A stretch of 64,000 nt of DNA from Bacteroidota bacterium (GTDB taxonomy: Bacteria; Bacteroidota; Bacteroidia; Palsa-965), in contig JADBYT010000007.1 in NCBI GenBank assembly GCA_020402865.1, positions 62,001 through 126,000 on the forward strand, written 5' to 3'. A program made the position numbers and the translations under genes. Shown one piece after another: positions 7,420 through 16,614 of the stretch. The notes under the pieces were generated by a model. The model worked only from the letters and a program-made list of their open reading frames with translations, did not search any database and was not told where the DNA came from. Positions within the stretch are counted from its first letter, which is position 1; every line of letters begins with the position of its first letter.

Positions 7420-8118
7420 TTAGTTCGTTGTTTTTCGGGGCAATAAAGGTTTCACCGTTTCCACCCAAACTGCGTAGCCGTCGGGCGTTAAGTGTACACC
7501 ATCGGTACTGAAACGGTAGCCAAGCTTTCCGTTTTGCTGCAGGCGTGTATAGATATCGGCAAACACCAGTCCGCGTTTCATGCACTCGGCATAAAGGAAG
7601 GCATTTACTTCCCGCACGGCCTCGTGTATGCCGGGCTTTTGAATGCTTACCGGCAGCACGCTTTGCACCACAATACGTGTTTCGCCAAGTTCGGCGGTAA
7701 GCTTATCGAGCAATGCGCTCCACGAGCGGCAAACCTCACCGGCACTGCTGCCACTGAGCAAATCGTTTATGCCGCCTTCGAGAAAAAGCATTTCCGGTTT
7801 TGCATCGTGCAGGCTTTCGGTTTGCAAAATCATGGTGCTTACAAATGCGCCGGGCACGCCATGATTGATGTATGCCTTATCGCCAAGCTGCTCAAACGGA
7901 AACCCGTAGGTAAGGCTGTTTCCCGAAAACACAACCGCGCCTTCCGGTACCTCGGGAAGCTGATCGAATATTTCCTGAATTTGTGAGCCTGTCATTTTTA
8001 CGGGTGCGTAAACTTTATCAAGTCGTTTTTCGCGGTTGCGGGTTTCAATGCGTGGCAATACCAACAGAAAAAAGCCGGCGATGAGTGCGATAAGTACCAG
8101 CCAAAGCCATTTGCCCAT
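7420..8118 (-). CDS. SGNH/GDSL-family hydrolase, membrane anchored
   Basis: A probable secreted esterase, lipase or acylhydrolase of 232 residues. One N-terminal membrane helix (about residues 4-21) anchors it. SGNH blocks are present: nucleophile Ser68 in GNSLTYG, the oxyanion glycine in HGVPGA, Asn118 in GGIND, and Asp206 and His209 in DGVHLTP. It is more like the GDSL acylhydrolases acting on platelet-activating factor than like lipases. It lies between parE (17 nt) and parC (22 nt) and must be co-transcribed with them. The substrate is unknown and no link to topoisomerase function is established. Confidence 0.85.
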   Translation of the reverse strand: MGKWLWLVLIALIAGFFLLVLPRIETRNREKRLDKVYAPVKMTGSQIQEIFDQLPEVPEGAVVFSGNSLTYGFPFEQLGDKAYINHGVPGAFVSTMILQTESLHDAKPEMLFLEGGINDLLSGSSAGEVCRSWSALLDKLTAELGETRIVVQSVLPVSIQKPGIHEAVREVNAFLYAECMKRGLVFADIYTRLQQNGKLGYRFSTDGVHLTPDGYAVWVETVKPLLPRKTTN

Positions 8119-8135
8119 TGTACCAACAGTTTTTA

Positions 8136-9992
8136 TCAGGCTATTGCTTCTTCAGCCAGATCGCGCTCCACGCGCAGGTTGCTGATGATGAATTTCTGAC
8201 GTTCGTCGGTGTTTTTGCCCATGTAGTAAGAGAGCAGTTCGTTAATCATCGCTCCCGAACTCAGCAGCACCGGCTCAAGGCGAATTTCCTTACCAATGAA
8301 GTTTTTAAATTCATCGGGCGAAATTTCGCCAAGCCCTTTGAAGCGCGTTATCTCAGGCTTTGCGCCCAGCTTCTGAATGGCTTTGCGACGCTCTTCTTCG
8401 GAGTAGCAATAAATAGTTTCCTTCTTATTGCGCACACGGAAAAGCGGAGTCTGCAAAATTTTCACATGCCCTTTTTTCACCAGATCGGGGAAAAACTGCA
8501 GAAAGAAGGTAAGCAGCAACAGGCGAATGTGCATGCCATCCACATCGGCATCGGTAGCAATTACAATGTTGTTGTAGCGCAGGTTTTCGAGTCCGTCTTC
8601 AATATCAAGCGCGGCCTGAATGAGGTTAAATTCCTCATTTTCATACACCACTTTTTTGGTAAGGCCGTAGGCGTTGAGCGGCTTGCCTTTGAGACTGAAT
8701 ACCGCCTGTGTGTTTACATCGCGCGCTTTGGTAATTGAACCGCTGGCCGAATCGCCTTCGGTAATAAAAAGCGTGCTGTTCTGGCGGCGTTCGTCTTTCA
8801 GATCGGTGAGATGCACGCGGCAGTCGCGGAGTTTTTTGTTGTGCAGATTGGCTTTTTTGGCACGTTCGCGGGCTAATTTCTGAATGCCGGAAAGCTCTTT
8901 GCGTTCGCGTTCGCTCTGCAGGATTTTGCGGTGAAGCGCGTCGGCCGTTTCGGGATTTTTGTGCAGATAATTATCTAATTCTTTCAGAAACTCAGCAATA
9001 AAAGCGCGTAACGACGGGCCCTCAGGCCCCACATCCTGCGAACCAAGCTTGGTTTTGGTCTGCGATTCGAACACCGGCTCCTGCACTTTTACGCTGATTG
9101 CCGCCACAATAGAGGTGCGCAGGTCAACCGCTTCGTAATCTTTCTTGTAAAAATCGCGCAGCACTTTTACCACCGCTTCGCGGAAAGCAGCCTGGTGTGT
9201 GCCGCCCTGCGTGGTGTGCTGACCGTTTACAAAAGAGTAATAATCTTCCACATACTGCTGATCGCTGTGTGTCATGGCCAGCTCAATTTCGGAGCCGCGC
9301 AGGTGGATGATGGGATATACAATCGGGCCGCTCAGGTTTTTCTGCAAAAGATCGAGCAGACCGTTGTCGGATTTGATTTTGTTGCCGTTGTACCAAAGCG
9401 TGAGCCCTGTATTCAGGTACGCATAGTTCCACAGCATTTTCTCTACGTATTCGTTTACGTAGTGATAGTTTATGAATACGGTTTCGTCGGGAATAAAGCT
9501 GATGATGGTGCCGTCGTTTTCATCGGTATTCTTGATTTTATCATCAAGTGTTAATTCCCCGCGTTTGAACTCCGCAACCTTGCTTTTTCCTTCACGTATG
9601 GATTGCACACGAAACCACGACGAGAGTGCATTAACCGCTTTAGTTCCCACCCCATTCAATCCTACTGATTTCTTAAATGCCTCTGAATCGTATTTGGCAC
9701 CGGTATTCATTTTCGATACACAGTCGATCACTTTCCCCAGCGGAATACCCCGGCCATAGTCGCGAATGCGTACCGAACCTTCTTTTATCTGTACATCGAT
9801 ACTTTTCCCGTTCCCCATCACAAACTCATCGATGGAATTATCAATCACTTCTTTCAGGAGAACATAAATTCCATCGTCGGCCGAAGAGCCGTCGCCTAAT
9901 TTACCGATATACATGCCCGGACGCCGGCGGATGTGTTCGTTCCATTCGAGCGACTTGATATTGTCTTCGTCGTATTTTACTTTTTCTGCCAT
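8136..9992 (-). CDS. parE: DNA topoisomerase IV subunit B
   Basis: The ATPase subunit partnering ParC. 618 residues. The GHKL ATPase has the catalytic glutamate in [13 protein letters not shown] (Glu48, Asn52), [10 protein letters not shown] around 77-86 and [12 protein letters not shown] transducer domain carries QTKTKLGS. The Toprim domain has [10 protein letters not shown] and [12 protein letters not shown] with the metal-binding DxD. The C-terminus ends normally for the family ([13 protein letters not shown]). It lacks the insert seen in some GyrB proteins, and the short length fits ParE. It leads the operon parE - SGNH hydrolase - parC. Confidence 0.93.
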   Translation of the reverse strand: MAEKVKYDEDNIKSLEWNEHIRRRPGMYIGKLGDGSSADDGIYVLLKEVIDNSIDEFVMGNGKSIDVQIKEGSVRIRDYGRGIPLGKVIDCVSKMNTGAKYDSEAFKKSVGLNGVGTKAVNALSSWFRVQSIREGKSKVAEFKRGELTLDDKIKNTDENDGTIISFIPDETVFINYHYVNEYVEKMLWNYAYLNTGLTLWYNGNKIKSDNGLLDLLQKNLSGPIVYPIIHLRGSEIELAMTHSDQQYVEDYYSFVNGQHTTQGGTHQAAFREAVVKVLRDFYKKDYEAVDLRTSIVAAISVKVQEPVFESQTKTKLGSQDVGPEGPSLRAFIAEFLKELDNYLHKNPETADALHRKILQSERERKELSGIQKLARERAKKANLHNKKLRDCRVHLTDLKDERRQNSTLFITEGDSASGSITKARDVNTQAVFSLKGKPLNAYGLTKKVVYENEEFNLIQAALDIEDGLENLRYNNIVIATDADVDGMHIRLLLLTFFLQFFPDLVKKGHVKILQTPLFRVRNKKETIYCYSEEERRKAIQKLGAKPEITRFKGLGEISPDEFKNFIGKEIRLEPVLLSSGAMINELLSYYMGKNTDERQKFIISNLRVERDLAEEAIA

Positions 9993-10050
9993 AGTTCAAT
10001 TCCTTTCCTTTTAACCGATACAGCCCGGCGGGTCGGCAGCGGGCGGATAA

Positions 10051-10278
10051 TTAACGGGCCATTGCCAGCGAAACGAGCCAGAGTATGGTAATGACAATGG
10101 CTACGGTGACCAGCGCTAGTCCAAGAAAAACAAGCCCCCGGATTACACGGGAACCAAAACCTTCATTATTGAGCCATGCGAAGCGTTTGCTGAGTTTGTT
10201 TATGGCCCACCACGCACCGAGGTACGGGAGAATGAAATACATTCCCATAAACAGCAATACATTCAGCACTTCCTTCAT
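10051..10278 (-). CDS. Small two-helix membrane protein, unknown
   Basis: A 75-residue protein with hydrophobic segments at about 5-25 and 47-72 and a basic middle (NKLSKRFAWLNNEGFGSR). It lies 5 nt after the ychF stop on the same strand, so it is probably co-transcribed with ychF. No family is recognised. Confidence 0.65.
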   Translation of the reverse strand: MKEVLNVLLFMGMYFILPYLGAWWAINKLSKRFAWLNNEGFGSRVIRGLVFLGLALVTVAIVITILWLVSLAMAR

Positions 10279-10283
10279 GTGGC

Positions 10284-11384
10284 TTACACATTAAAGCGGA
10301 AGTGCATAACATCCGCATCCTGCACAATATATTCCTTGCCTTCGATGCGCAGCTTACCGGCGTCGCGGCAGGCAGCTTCCGAACCGAGGGTTACAAAGTC
10401 TTTATAGGCAATTACTTCGGCCTTGATAAAGCCTTTCTCAAAATCGGTGTGAATGACACCGGCTGACTGCGGGGCGGTAAAGCCCACGTCGATTGTCCAG
10501 GCGCGTACTTCCTGCACACCAGCGGTGAAATAGGTTTGCAGGTTGAGCAGCCTGTAGGCAGCGTGAATGAGTTTGTTAACGCCCGGCTCATCAAGTCCGA
10601 TCTCGGCGAGGAATGCCTGGCGGTCTTCAAACGATTCGAGGGCGGCAATTTCGGCTTCCATGGCGGCGGTGATGAGCAGGATTTCCGCATCCTCGTCTTT
10701 CACGGCCTCGCGCACGGCATCGGTGTGTTTGTTGCCTGTTTTCACAGAGGCTTCATCCACATTGCACACATACATAACCGGCTTAATGGTAAGCAGGTGC
10801 AGGTCGTAAATGTATTTTTCATCCTCTTTGGCAATTTTCACCGTGCGGGCCGATTTGCCCTGCAGCAGTGCCGCCTGAATTTCGGTGAGGATGTCGTAGG
10901 TCTTTTTGGCATCTTTATCGGCACCGGTTTTGGCCTGCTTCTCTACTTTCTTCATGCGCGCTTCAACCGATTCGAGGTCTTTGAACTGAAGTTCCAGATC
11001 AATCACCTCTTTATCGCGCACCGGATTTACCGAGCCGTCCACGTGCACCACGTTCGGATCGTCGAAGCAGCGGAGCACATGCAGAATGGCGTTTGTTTCG
11101 CGGATGTTGGCGAGGAATTTATTGCCAAGCCCCTCGCCCTTGCTGGCGCCTTTTACAAGGCCGGCAATGTCCACAATTTCAACCGTGGTGGGCACAATAC
11201 GCTCGGGCTTAACAAGTTCGGCCAGTTTATTGAGGCGTTCATCGGGAACGGTGATTACGCCTACGTTGGGTTCGATGGTACAGAACGGAAAGTTGGCCGC
11301 CTGGGCCTTGGCATTTGAAAGACAGTTGAAAAGTGTTGACTTGCCCACATTGGGAAGGCCAACAATGCCGCATTTGAGTGACAT
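10284..11384 (-). CDS. ychF: Redox-regulated ATPase YchF (Obg family)
   Basis: A universally conserved P-loop ATPase of the Obg/TRAFAC class that associates with ribosomes and the oxidative stress response. 366 residues. The P-loop GLPNVGKST starts near residue 9, and DIAGLVKGASKGEGLGNKFL follows the G3 motif. The G4 position reads NVDE instead of NKxD, the change that gives YchF its ATP preference. A coiled coil (about 130-200) precedes the C-terminal TGS domain ending MHFRFNV. Length and motifs are normal. A -7 box and a GC-rich hairpin lie upstream. Confidence 0.95.
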   Translation of the reverse strand: MSLKCGIVGLPNVGKSTLFNCLSNAKAQAANFPFCTIEPNVGVITVPDERLNKLAELVKPERIVPTTVEIVDIAGLVKGASKGEGLGNKFLANIRETNAILHVLRCFDDPNVVHVDGSVNPVRDKEVIDLELQFKDLESVEARMKKVEKQAKTGADKDAKKTYDILTEIQAALLQGKSARTVKIAKEDEKYIYDLHLLTIKPVMYVCNVDEASVKTGNKHTDAVREAVKDEDAEILLITAAMEAEIAALESFEDRQAFLAEIGLDEPGVNKLIHAAYRLLNLQTYFTAGVQEVRAWTIDVGFTAPQSAGVIHTDFEKGFIKAEVIAYKDFVTLGSEAACRDAGKLRIEGKEYIVQDADVMHFRFNV

Positions 11385-11410
11385 ATCGGGAAGCTGGTCG
11401 TGTTAAATGA

Positions 11411-11449
11411 GCGGCAGCCGCGTCGGGCCGCTGCCGGAGGGCAAAAATA
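11411..11449 (-). promoter_or_regulatory. ychF -7 box and 5-prime hairpin
   Basis: TATTTTTG at 11449-11442 on the minus strand matches TAnnTTTG. The predicted start of transcription, about 5 nt downstream, falls at the outer end of a GC-rich hairpin (CGGCAGC 11412-11418 paired with GCTGCCG 11430-11436). The ychF mRNA would therefore begin with a hairpin, 28 nt ahead of the ATG. Confidence 0.4.
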
Positions 11450-11554
11450 CGTCAATACTGCCGTGCTGGTGCGCCTATTCTGCAATGGAGGCTTTGGAGT
11501 TTTCAACAAGGGCTAATTGTTATCAACACGAAGCCGCAGCCCCTGCAAAACCTG

Positions 11555-11562
11555 TACTTTTG
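11555..11562 (+). promoter_or_regulatory. -7 box TACTTTTG of the transketolase operon
   Basis: Matches TAnnTTTG, 35 nt before the ATG at 11598. A correctly spaced TTG was not found. Confidence 0.4.
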
Positions 11563-11597
11563 AGCCGCATCTCATAAAAAGCTCATCACAAACTGCT

Positions 11598-12446
11598 ATG
11601 GCCTCCATTCAGGAACTCGAAAAACTATGCACCCAGGTGCGCCGTGATATTGTACGCATGGTACACGCTGTAAACTCCGGCCACCCCGGCGGCTCACTCG
11701 GCTGTACTGAATATCTGGTGGCGCTCTACGGCAGTGTGATGCAGCACAATCCGCAGCCTTTTTCGATGGACGGAAAGAATGAAGACGTGTTTTTCCTTTC
11801 CAACGGACATATTTCACCGGTGTTTTACAGTGTGCTTGCCCGCAGTGGTTATTTCGCTGTAAATGAGCTTTCTACTTTCCGCCGCTTAAACTCGCGCCTG
11901 CAGGGGCATCCTACCACGCACGAAGGCCTTCCCGGCGTGCGCATGGCTTCAGGTTCACTGGGTCAGGGACTTTCTGTGGCCATTGGTGCAGCTTTGGCAA
12001 AGAAATTGAATGGTGATAACCGGCTCGTCTTTTCGCTGCACGGCGACGGTGAACTGCAGGAAGGTCAGATTTGGGAAGCGGCAATGGCTGCCGCAGCCCA
12101 TAAAGTGGATAATCTGATTGCCACGGTTGATGTAAACGGTCAGCAGATTGACGGCCCGACGGATAAAGTATTGCCTATGGGCGATCTGGCTGCCAAGTTT
12201 GGCGCATTTGGCTGGGAAGTAATTGAACTTTCGCAGGGAAATGTGCTTGGCGCGGTGGTTGATGCCCTTAATCTGGCCAAAACACATACCGGAAAAGGCA
12301 AACCCGTCGTTATACTCATGAAAACCGAAATGGGCAACGGCGTTGACTTTATGATGGGCACACACAAATGGCACGGCGTAGCCCCGAACGATGAACAACT
12401 TGCAGCCGCTCTGGCTCAGTTGCCCGAAACGCTCGGCGACTATTGA
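11598..12446 (+). CDS. Transketolase, N-terminal (thiamine diphosphate) subunit
   Basis: The first half of a split transketolase. It transfers two-carbon ketol units in the pentose phosphate pathway. 282 residues. GHPGGSLGCTEYL, SNGHISPVFYS, MASGSLGQGLSVAIG and the thiamine diphosphate motif HGDGELQEGQIWEA are all present, ending with the typical GTHKWHGVAPND segment. The ATG at 11598 gives the family N-terminus MASIQELEKLCTQVRRD. The matching C-terminal subunit is at 13867, with a von Willebrand A gene between them on the same strand and at operon spacing. Confidence 0.92.
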   Translation: MASIQELEKLCTQVRRDIVRMVHAVNSGHPGGSLGCTEYLVALYGSVMQHNPQPFSMDGKNEDVFFLSNGHISPVFYSVLARSGYFAVNELSTFRRLNSRLQGHPTTHEGLPGVRMASGSLGQGLSVAIGAALAKKLNGDNRLVFSLHGDGELQEGQIWEAAMAAAAHKVDNLIATVDVNGQQIDGPTDKVLPMGDLAAKFGAFGWEVIELSQGNVLGAVVDALNLAKTHTGKGKPVVILMKTEMGNGVDFMMGTHKWHGVAPNDEQLAAALAQLPETLGDY

Positions 12447-12454
12447 TCCGCACC

Positions 12455-13858
12455 ATGCTAAAAAAACTCTTTTTCCGCTCCTTTCTGCTTGCACTGGCTG
12501 TAATTTGCCTGAATGGCAATACAGCACATGCACAACAACGCGCCGCAAACCCGCAGCCGCTTACGCGCATTCTGTTTGTGTTTGATGCCTCGTTCAGCAT
12601 GTACGGCACCTGGCAAACCGGGCGTAAAATGGATATTGCCAAAAGCCTGCTTTCCAAGTTTCTCGACAGCCTGCGCACCGTGCAGAATATCGAAATCGGA
12701 CTGCGTTGCTACGGCCACCAGTACAGCCTGCAGCCCCAGCGAAACTGCGAAGACACCCGCCTTGAAGTGCCCATTGCCAAACCGGCCGTTGCTGTGCCGC
12801 AAATGAAGCAGAAACTCGAAGGCATTGTACCACGCGGCACCACACCTATTGCCTACACCCTCGAAAAATGCGGGGCCGACTTCCCGAAAGACGGCAAAAC
12901 TACACGCAACATCATCATTCTTATTACCGACGGCATCGAAGAATGCAACGGCGACCCCTGCGCCATTTCGCTTGCGCTGCAGTCGCAGGGCATTACACTA
13001 AAACCGTTTGTAATTGGCGTGGGGCTTAACGGCAACTACGAATCGCTGGCCTGCATCGGCCGCTTTTACGATGTATCCACCGAGCAAACATTTACCAACG
13101 TGCTCAACATTGTGGTTTCGCAGGCGCTCAACAACACCACCTGCCAGGTAAACCTGCTCGATCAGGCCAACCGCCCCAGCGAAACCGATGTGGCCATGAC
13201 CTTTTACGACCAGCAAACCGGTGTAATCCGCTACAGCTACATGCACACCATGAACAACCGCGGCCTTCCCGATACGGTTATTCTCGACCCGCTGAGTACC
13301 TATAAATTAGTGGTACACACCATTCCGCAGGTGGTAAAAGAAAATATTACCATTACTCCCGGAAAACATAACGTAATTGCAGTTGACGCCCCTCAGGGCT
13401 ACCTGAATCTGCAAATGGCCGGCGTAAGTAACTACGACCGCCTGCCCTGTATTGTGCGCAAAGCCGGGCAGATGCAAACCATTAATGTGCAGGAATTCGG
13501 GCGGCTCGAAAAGTATATTGTAGGAAAATACGATCTGGAAATACTCTCCACACCACGTATTTATATGTACAATGTGGATGTGGGGCAGAGTAAAACCACG
13601 CTTATTCAGATTCCGCAAGCCGGTATGCTTACGGTATTTAAACCCTCGGAAGGGCCGGGACAATTGTTTGTGGAGGAGAAAAACGAGCTGAAGTTTGTGT
13701 GCAACCTCAACAGCAAACAAATGAACGAAAGCATCGTGCTTCAGCCGGGCAACTACCGCATTGTATTTCGTCCGCTCAACTCGCGCGAAACCATTTATAC
13801 CATTGAACGCCGGTTTAAAGTAGAGCCGGGCGGGCAGATTACCGTAAAACTCTTTTGA
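12455..13858 (+). CDS. Secreted von Willebrand factor A domain protein
   Basis: 467 residues with a clear signal peptide ([18 protein letters not shown], cleavage after AHA). The VWA domain has a MIDAS motif DASFS at 44-48 and [10 protein letters not shown] carrying a second metal-site aspartate. Several cysteine pairs (RCYG, NCED, CNGDPC, LACIGR) are consistent with a periplasmic or extracellular site. The C-terminal half is beta-rich and looks like two or three Ig/CNA-like or carboxypeptidase regulatory-like modules. It starts 8 nt after the transketolase N-subunit stop and ends 8 nt before the C-subunit start. The reason for this nesting is unknown. Confidence 0.82.
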   Translation: MLKKLFFRSFLLALAVICLNGNTAHAQQRAANPQPLTRILFVFDASFSMYGTWQTGRKMDIAKSLLSKFLDSLRTVQNIEIGLRCYGHQYSLQPQRNCEDTRLEVPIAKPAVAVPQMKQKLEGIVPRGTTPIAYTLEKCGADFPKDGKTTRNIIILITDGIEECNGDPCAISLALQSQGITLKPFVIGVGLNGNYESLACIGRFYDVSTEQTFTNVLNIVVSQALNNTTCQVNLLDQANRPSETDVAMTFYDQQTGVIRYSYMHTMNNRGLPDTVILDPLSTYKLVVHTIPQVVKENITITPGKHNVIAVDAPQGYLNLQMAGVSNYDRLPCIVRKAGQMQTINVQEFGRLEKYIVGKYDLEILSTPRIYMYNVDVGQSKTTLIQIPQAGMLTVFKPSEGPGQLFVEEKNELKFVCNLNSKQMNESIVLQPGNYRIVFRPLNSRETIYTIERRFKVEPGGQITVKLF

Positions 13859-13866
13859 TTTCACAC

Positions 13867-14829
13867 ATGGAACACACCTACACCTTCAGCGAAAAGAAAG
13901 ACACCCGCTCCGGATTCGGTGCCGGCTTGCTTGAACTGGGCCGCAAAAACCCGGAAGTGGTGGCACTTTGCGCAGACCTTACAGGCTCATTGAAAATGGA
14001 TGCGTTTCAGAAAGAGTTTCCCGAACGCTTTTTCCAAACCGGTATTGCCGAAGCAAACATGATGGGCATGGCTGCCGGCCTGACCATTGGCGGTAAAATT
14101 CCGTTTACCGGTACGTTTGCCAACTTCTCAACCGGCCGTGTGTACGACCAGATCCGCCAGTCGATTGCCTATTCCGGTAAAAACGTGAAAATATGCGCCT
14201 CGCACGCCGGTTTAACGCTTGGCGAAGACGGCGCCACACACCAGATTCTGGAAGACATCGGCCTGATGAAAATGCTGCCGGGTATGGTGGTTATCAATCC
14301 ATGCGATTTTAACCAGACCAAAGCCGCTACCATGGCCATTGCCGACTACGACGGGCCGGTTTATCTGCGTTTTGGCCGCCCCACAGTACCCAATTTCACT
14401 CCGGCCGACCAGAAATTTGAAATTGGTAAGGCGCTGCACCTGGTAAGCGGCACCGACGTAAGTATCTTTGCCACAGGCCATTTAGTATGGAAGGCGCTCG
14501 AAGCGCAGCTAATTTTACACGCCAAAGGCATCAGTGCCGAAATAATCAATATTCACACGATTAAACCTTTGGATGAAGAAGCAGTCTTATCTTCAGTTCG
14601 GAAAACCCGGTGCGCCGTTTCGGCGGAGGAACACCAGCGGCACGGAGGACTTGGCGACAGCATAGCACAATTGCTTGCCCGTACCACCCCCACCCCGCTG
14701 GAATACGTGGCAGTGAACGATTCGTTTGGCGAAAGCGGAACACCTGATGAGCTGATGCTCAAATACGGTCTCGGCACAAACGACATTGTGGAAGCCGCAC
14801 TCCGCGCTGTGAGCCGCAAAAACGCCTGA
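13867..14829 (+). CDS. Transketolase, C-terminal subunit
   Basis: The pyrimidine-binding and C-terminal domains of a split transketolase, 320 residues. [20 protein letters not shown], the cofactor glutamate region [37 protein letters not shown] and the C-terminal [10 protein letters not shown] and [14 protein letters not shown] are all classical. It partners the N-terminal subunit at 11598. The ATG at 13867 begins the conserved region; a TTG four codons upstream overlaps the previous stop and is less likely. A strong terminator follows. Confidence 0.92.
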   Translation: MEHTYTFSEKKDTRSGFGAGLLELGRKNPEVVALCADLTGSLKMDAFQKEFPERFFQTGIAEANMMGMAAGLTIGGKIPFTGTFANFSTGRVYDQIRQSIAYSGKNVKICASHAGLTLGEDGATHQILEDIGLMKMLPGMVVINPCDFNQTKAATMAIADYDGPVYLRFGRPTVPNFTPADQKFEIGKALHLVSGTDVSIFATGHLVWKALEAQLILHAKGISAEIINIHTIKPLDEEAVLSSVRKTRCAVSAEEHQRHGGLGDSIAQLLARTTPTPLEYVAVNDSFGESGTPDELMLKYGLGTNDIVEAALRAVSRKNA

Positions 14830-14851
14830 AAAGGCTGATTGCATACACAGA

Positions 14852-14888
14852 AGCTGCGCCCGGAAATACGAACCGGCGCAGCTTTTTT
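14852..14888 (+). terminator. Strong intrinsic terminator after the transketolase operon
   Basis: GC-rich stem (14852-14863 with 14873-14883, one bulged C), a 9-nt loop and a T6 tract at 14883-14888. It ends only 8 nt before the sigma factor start codon, so it could also act as an attenuator for that gene. Confidence 0.8.
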
Positions 14889-14895
14889 ATTTGAA

Positions 14896-15480
14896 ATGAA
14901 CGACCTCAGCGATATACAACTCTTGCAGCAGTTCAGGCAGGCTCCGGCCGATGCCGGGGGAGCCGCACTGCGCCAGCAGATATTTAAAGTGCTGGTGGTG
15001 CGCTACCAGAAAAAGCTGTACTGGCACATCCGCCGCATGCTGGTGGATCATGATGATACGGACGATGTGCTGCAGAACACGTTCATTAAAGTGTGGCGCG
15101 CACTCGACGGATTTAAGGAAGATGCGCAGCTCTACACCTGGCTCTACCGCATTGCCACAAACGAAACGCTAAGCTTCATACGCCAGCGCAAAGCCGATTT
15201 ACAGGTACGCTACGGCGATGTGGAACATTCGATTGAAAGCAAATTACAGGATGATAATTTCTTTCGCGGCGATGAAATACAGAAAAAACTTCAACTCGCC
15301 ATTCAAACACTTCCCGAAAAACAACGGCTGGTGTTTAATATGAAATACTTTGAAGAGATGCGGTATGAAGATATGTCGGCTGTACTCGATACTTCGGTAG
15401 GCGCGTTGAAAGCGTCATACCATCATGCCGTGAAAAAAATTGAAGCCTATATCCGAAACACCAGTCAGGCCATGTCCTGA
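14896..15480 (+). CDS. ECF-type RNA polymerase sigma factor
   Basis: 194 residues. Region 2 includes LQNTFIKVWRALDGF and YTWLYRIATNETLSFIRQRKADL. Region 4 contains LPEKQRLVFNMKYFEEMRYEDMSAVL and a helix-turn-helix TSVGALKASYHHAVKKI. It was placed at the ATG at 14896 because ECF factors normally begin with a short acidic stretch like MNDLSDIQLLQQF. It leads a run of four same-strand genes encoding a putative anti-sigma protein, an LTXXQ-like periplasmic protein and an outer-membrane protein, the usual layout of an envelope-stress module in this phylum. Confidence 0.92.
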   Translation: MNDLSDIQLLQQFRQAPADAGGAALRQQIFKVLVVRYQKKLYWHIRRMLVDHDDTDDVLQNTFIKVWRALDGFKEDAQLYTWLYRIATNETLSFIRQRKADLQVRYGDVEHSIESKLQDDNFFRGDEIQKKLQLAIQTLPEKQRLVFNMKYFEEMRYEDMSAVLDTSVGALKASYHHAVKKIEAYIRNTSQAMS

Positions 15481-15488
15481 GCAATGCC

Positions 15489-16598
15489 ATGAACCACGAC
15501 GAACCACATATCCTTCCGCCTGATGCCGATGACCTTTCGGTGCATGCGCCGTTGCTGCACAGTTTGCAGCACACGGAAGGACTTGCTGTTCCCGAAGGTT
15601 ACTTTGATACGCTGGTCGACGATATTCTTGCACAGGTGAATTTGCCTGCCCTTGACGGATTTACCGCACAGCCCGAAGGCTACGAAAGCGAACTCACCGA
15701 CAAGCTGCTTTCGCTGGCAGCACTGCCGGAGCCAGGCAGCTTTGTAATGCCCGAAGGTTTTGATGAGGAGTTCAGCAGCCGCATTGCCGCATTCACTGCA
15801 TTACCAGCCGGTAGTGGTTTGGATGTTCCTGAAGCATACTTTGATGAACTCACTCTGCAAATTGATGCACAGTTGCAGCTTCCTTCCGGCAGCGATGCGT
15901 TTGCGGATGTGCCCGAAGGCTACTTCAACGAGTTTACGGATGCGCTTCCCGCCATGCTGGCGCTCGATAATGTGAAGCAGGACGAAGGTTTTGCATTGCC
16001 GCCGCATTACTTCGGTGAGCTTACGGAGGCCGTAATGCAGCGTACCTCGGCCGAAATACTTGCTGCCGGCAGCGATGCCGATGTGCCACCCGGCTATTTT
16101 GAAGCTTTGCCCGAACGCATTCTTGCTCAAACCGAAAGCGACCGTGGCGGCAAAGTAATTGCGCTTACCATTTTCAGCGCGCGCAATATTGCAGCTGTTG
16201 CCGCTTCGGTGGCATTGCTGGTGGGCGCTGCGTGGTGGTTTACCGCAACAGCCAACAACGAAGGCCAACAGGCAACCGGGCTGGCCAGCCACAAACCTTT
16301 GCCCCTGCCCCGTTTCGAAACTGCAAAACCTGCGCCCGAAGAAATACAGGTGGCCGAAAAGCCTGTGTACAAAGCACCACGTAAAGCAAATCAGACACCC
16401 GAAAAGATGCAGCCCGAGCAACAGTCGAACACGGCAGTTGCAGTAGAATTCGACCTTATTGATGAATACGCGCTGGCCGATTACGCGGCTGAACAGTTTA
16501 AGCAAACACAGGTTTCGCCGGATGCGGAAAAAGATGCTGAGCTGCGCTACTACCTCGAAAACACAGAACTCGGCGAGATACTTGAACCTATTGACTAA
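15489..16598 (+). CDS. Putative anti-sigma factor with seven PEGYF-type repeats and one membrane helix
   Basis: 369 residues, starting 8 nt after the sigma factor stop. The cytosolic-side region holds seven copies of a short motif around P-E-G-Y-F at residues 34-39, 61-65, 87-91, 113-118, 141-146, 170-175 and 199-204. The period is 26-29 residues, and most copies are followed by an acidic-hydrophobic helix (such as DTLVDDILAQV). One membrane helix lies at about 232-252 (AAVAASVALLVGAAWWF). A proline/lysine-rich stretch and an acidic C-terminal end follow outside. Position and topology suggest the anti-sigma partner, but no classical zinc anti-sigma motif is visible. Confidence 0.65.
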   Translation: MNHDEPHILPPDADDLSVHAPLLHSLQHTEGLAVPEGYFDTLVDDILAQVNLPALDGFTAQPEGYESELTDKLLSLAALPEPGSFVMPEGFDEEFSSRIAAFTALPAGSGLDVPEAYFDELTLQIDAQLQLPSGSDAFADVPEGYFNEFTDALPAMLALDNVKQDEGFALPPHYFGELTEAVMQRTSAEILAAGSDADVPPGYFEALPERILAQTESDRGGKVIALTIFSARNIAAVAASVALLVGAAWWFTATANNEGQQATGLASHKPLPLPRFETAKPAPEEIQVAEKPVYKAPRKANQTPEKMQPEQQSNTAVAVEFDLIDEYALADYAAEQFKQTQVSPDAEKDAELRYYLENTELGEILEPID

Positions 16599-16614
16599 AG
16601 CATAAACGATTGCC

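Noticed and set aside
10536-11318. 260-residue plus-strand frame
   Set aside because: Antisense to ychF; low-complexity G/H/F-rich translation typical of a shadow.
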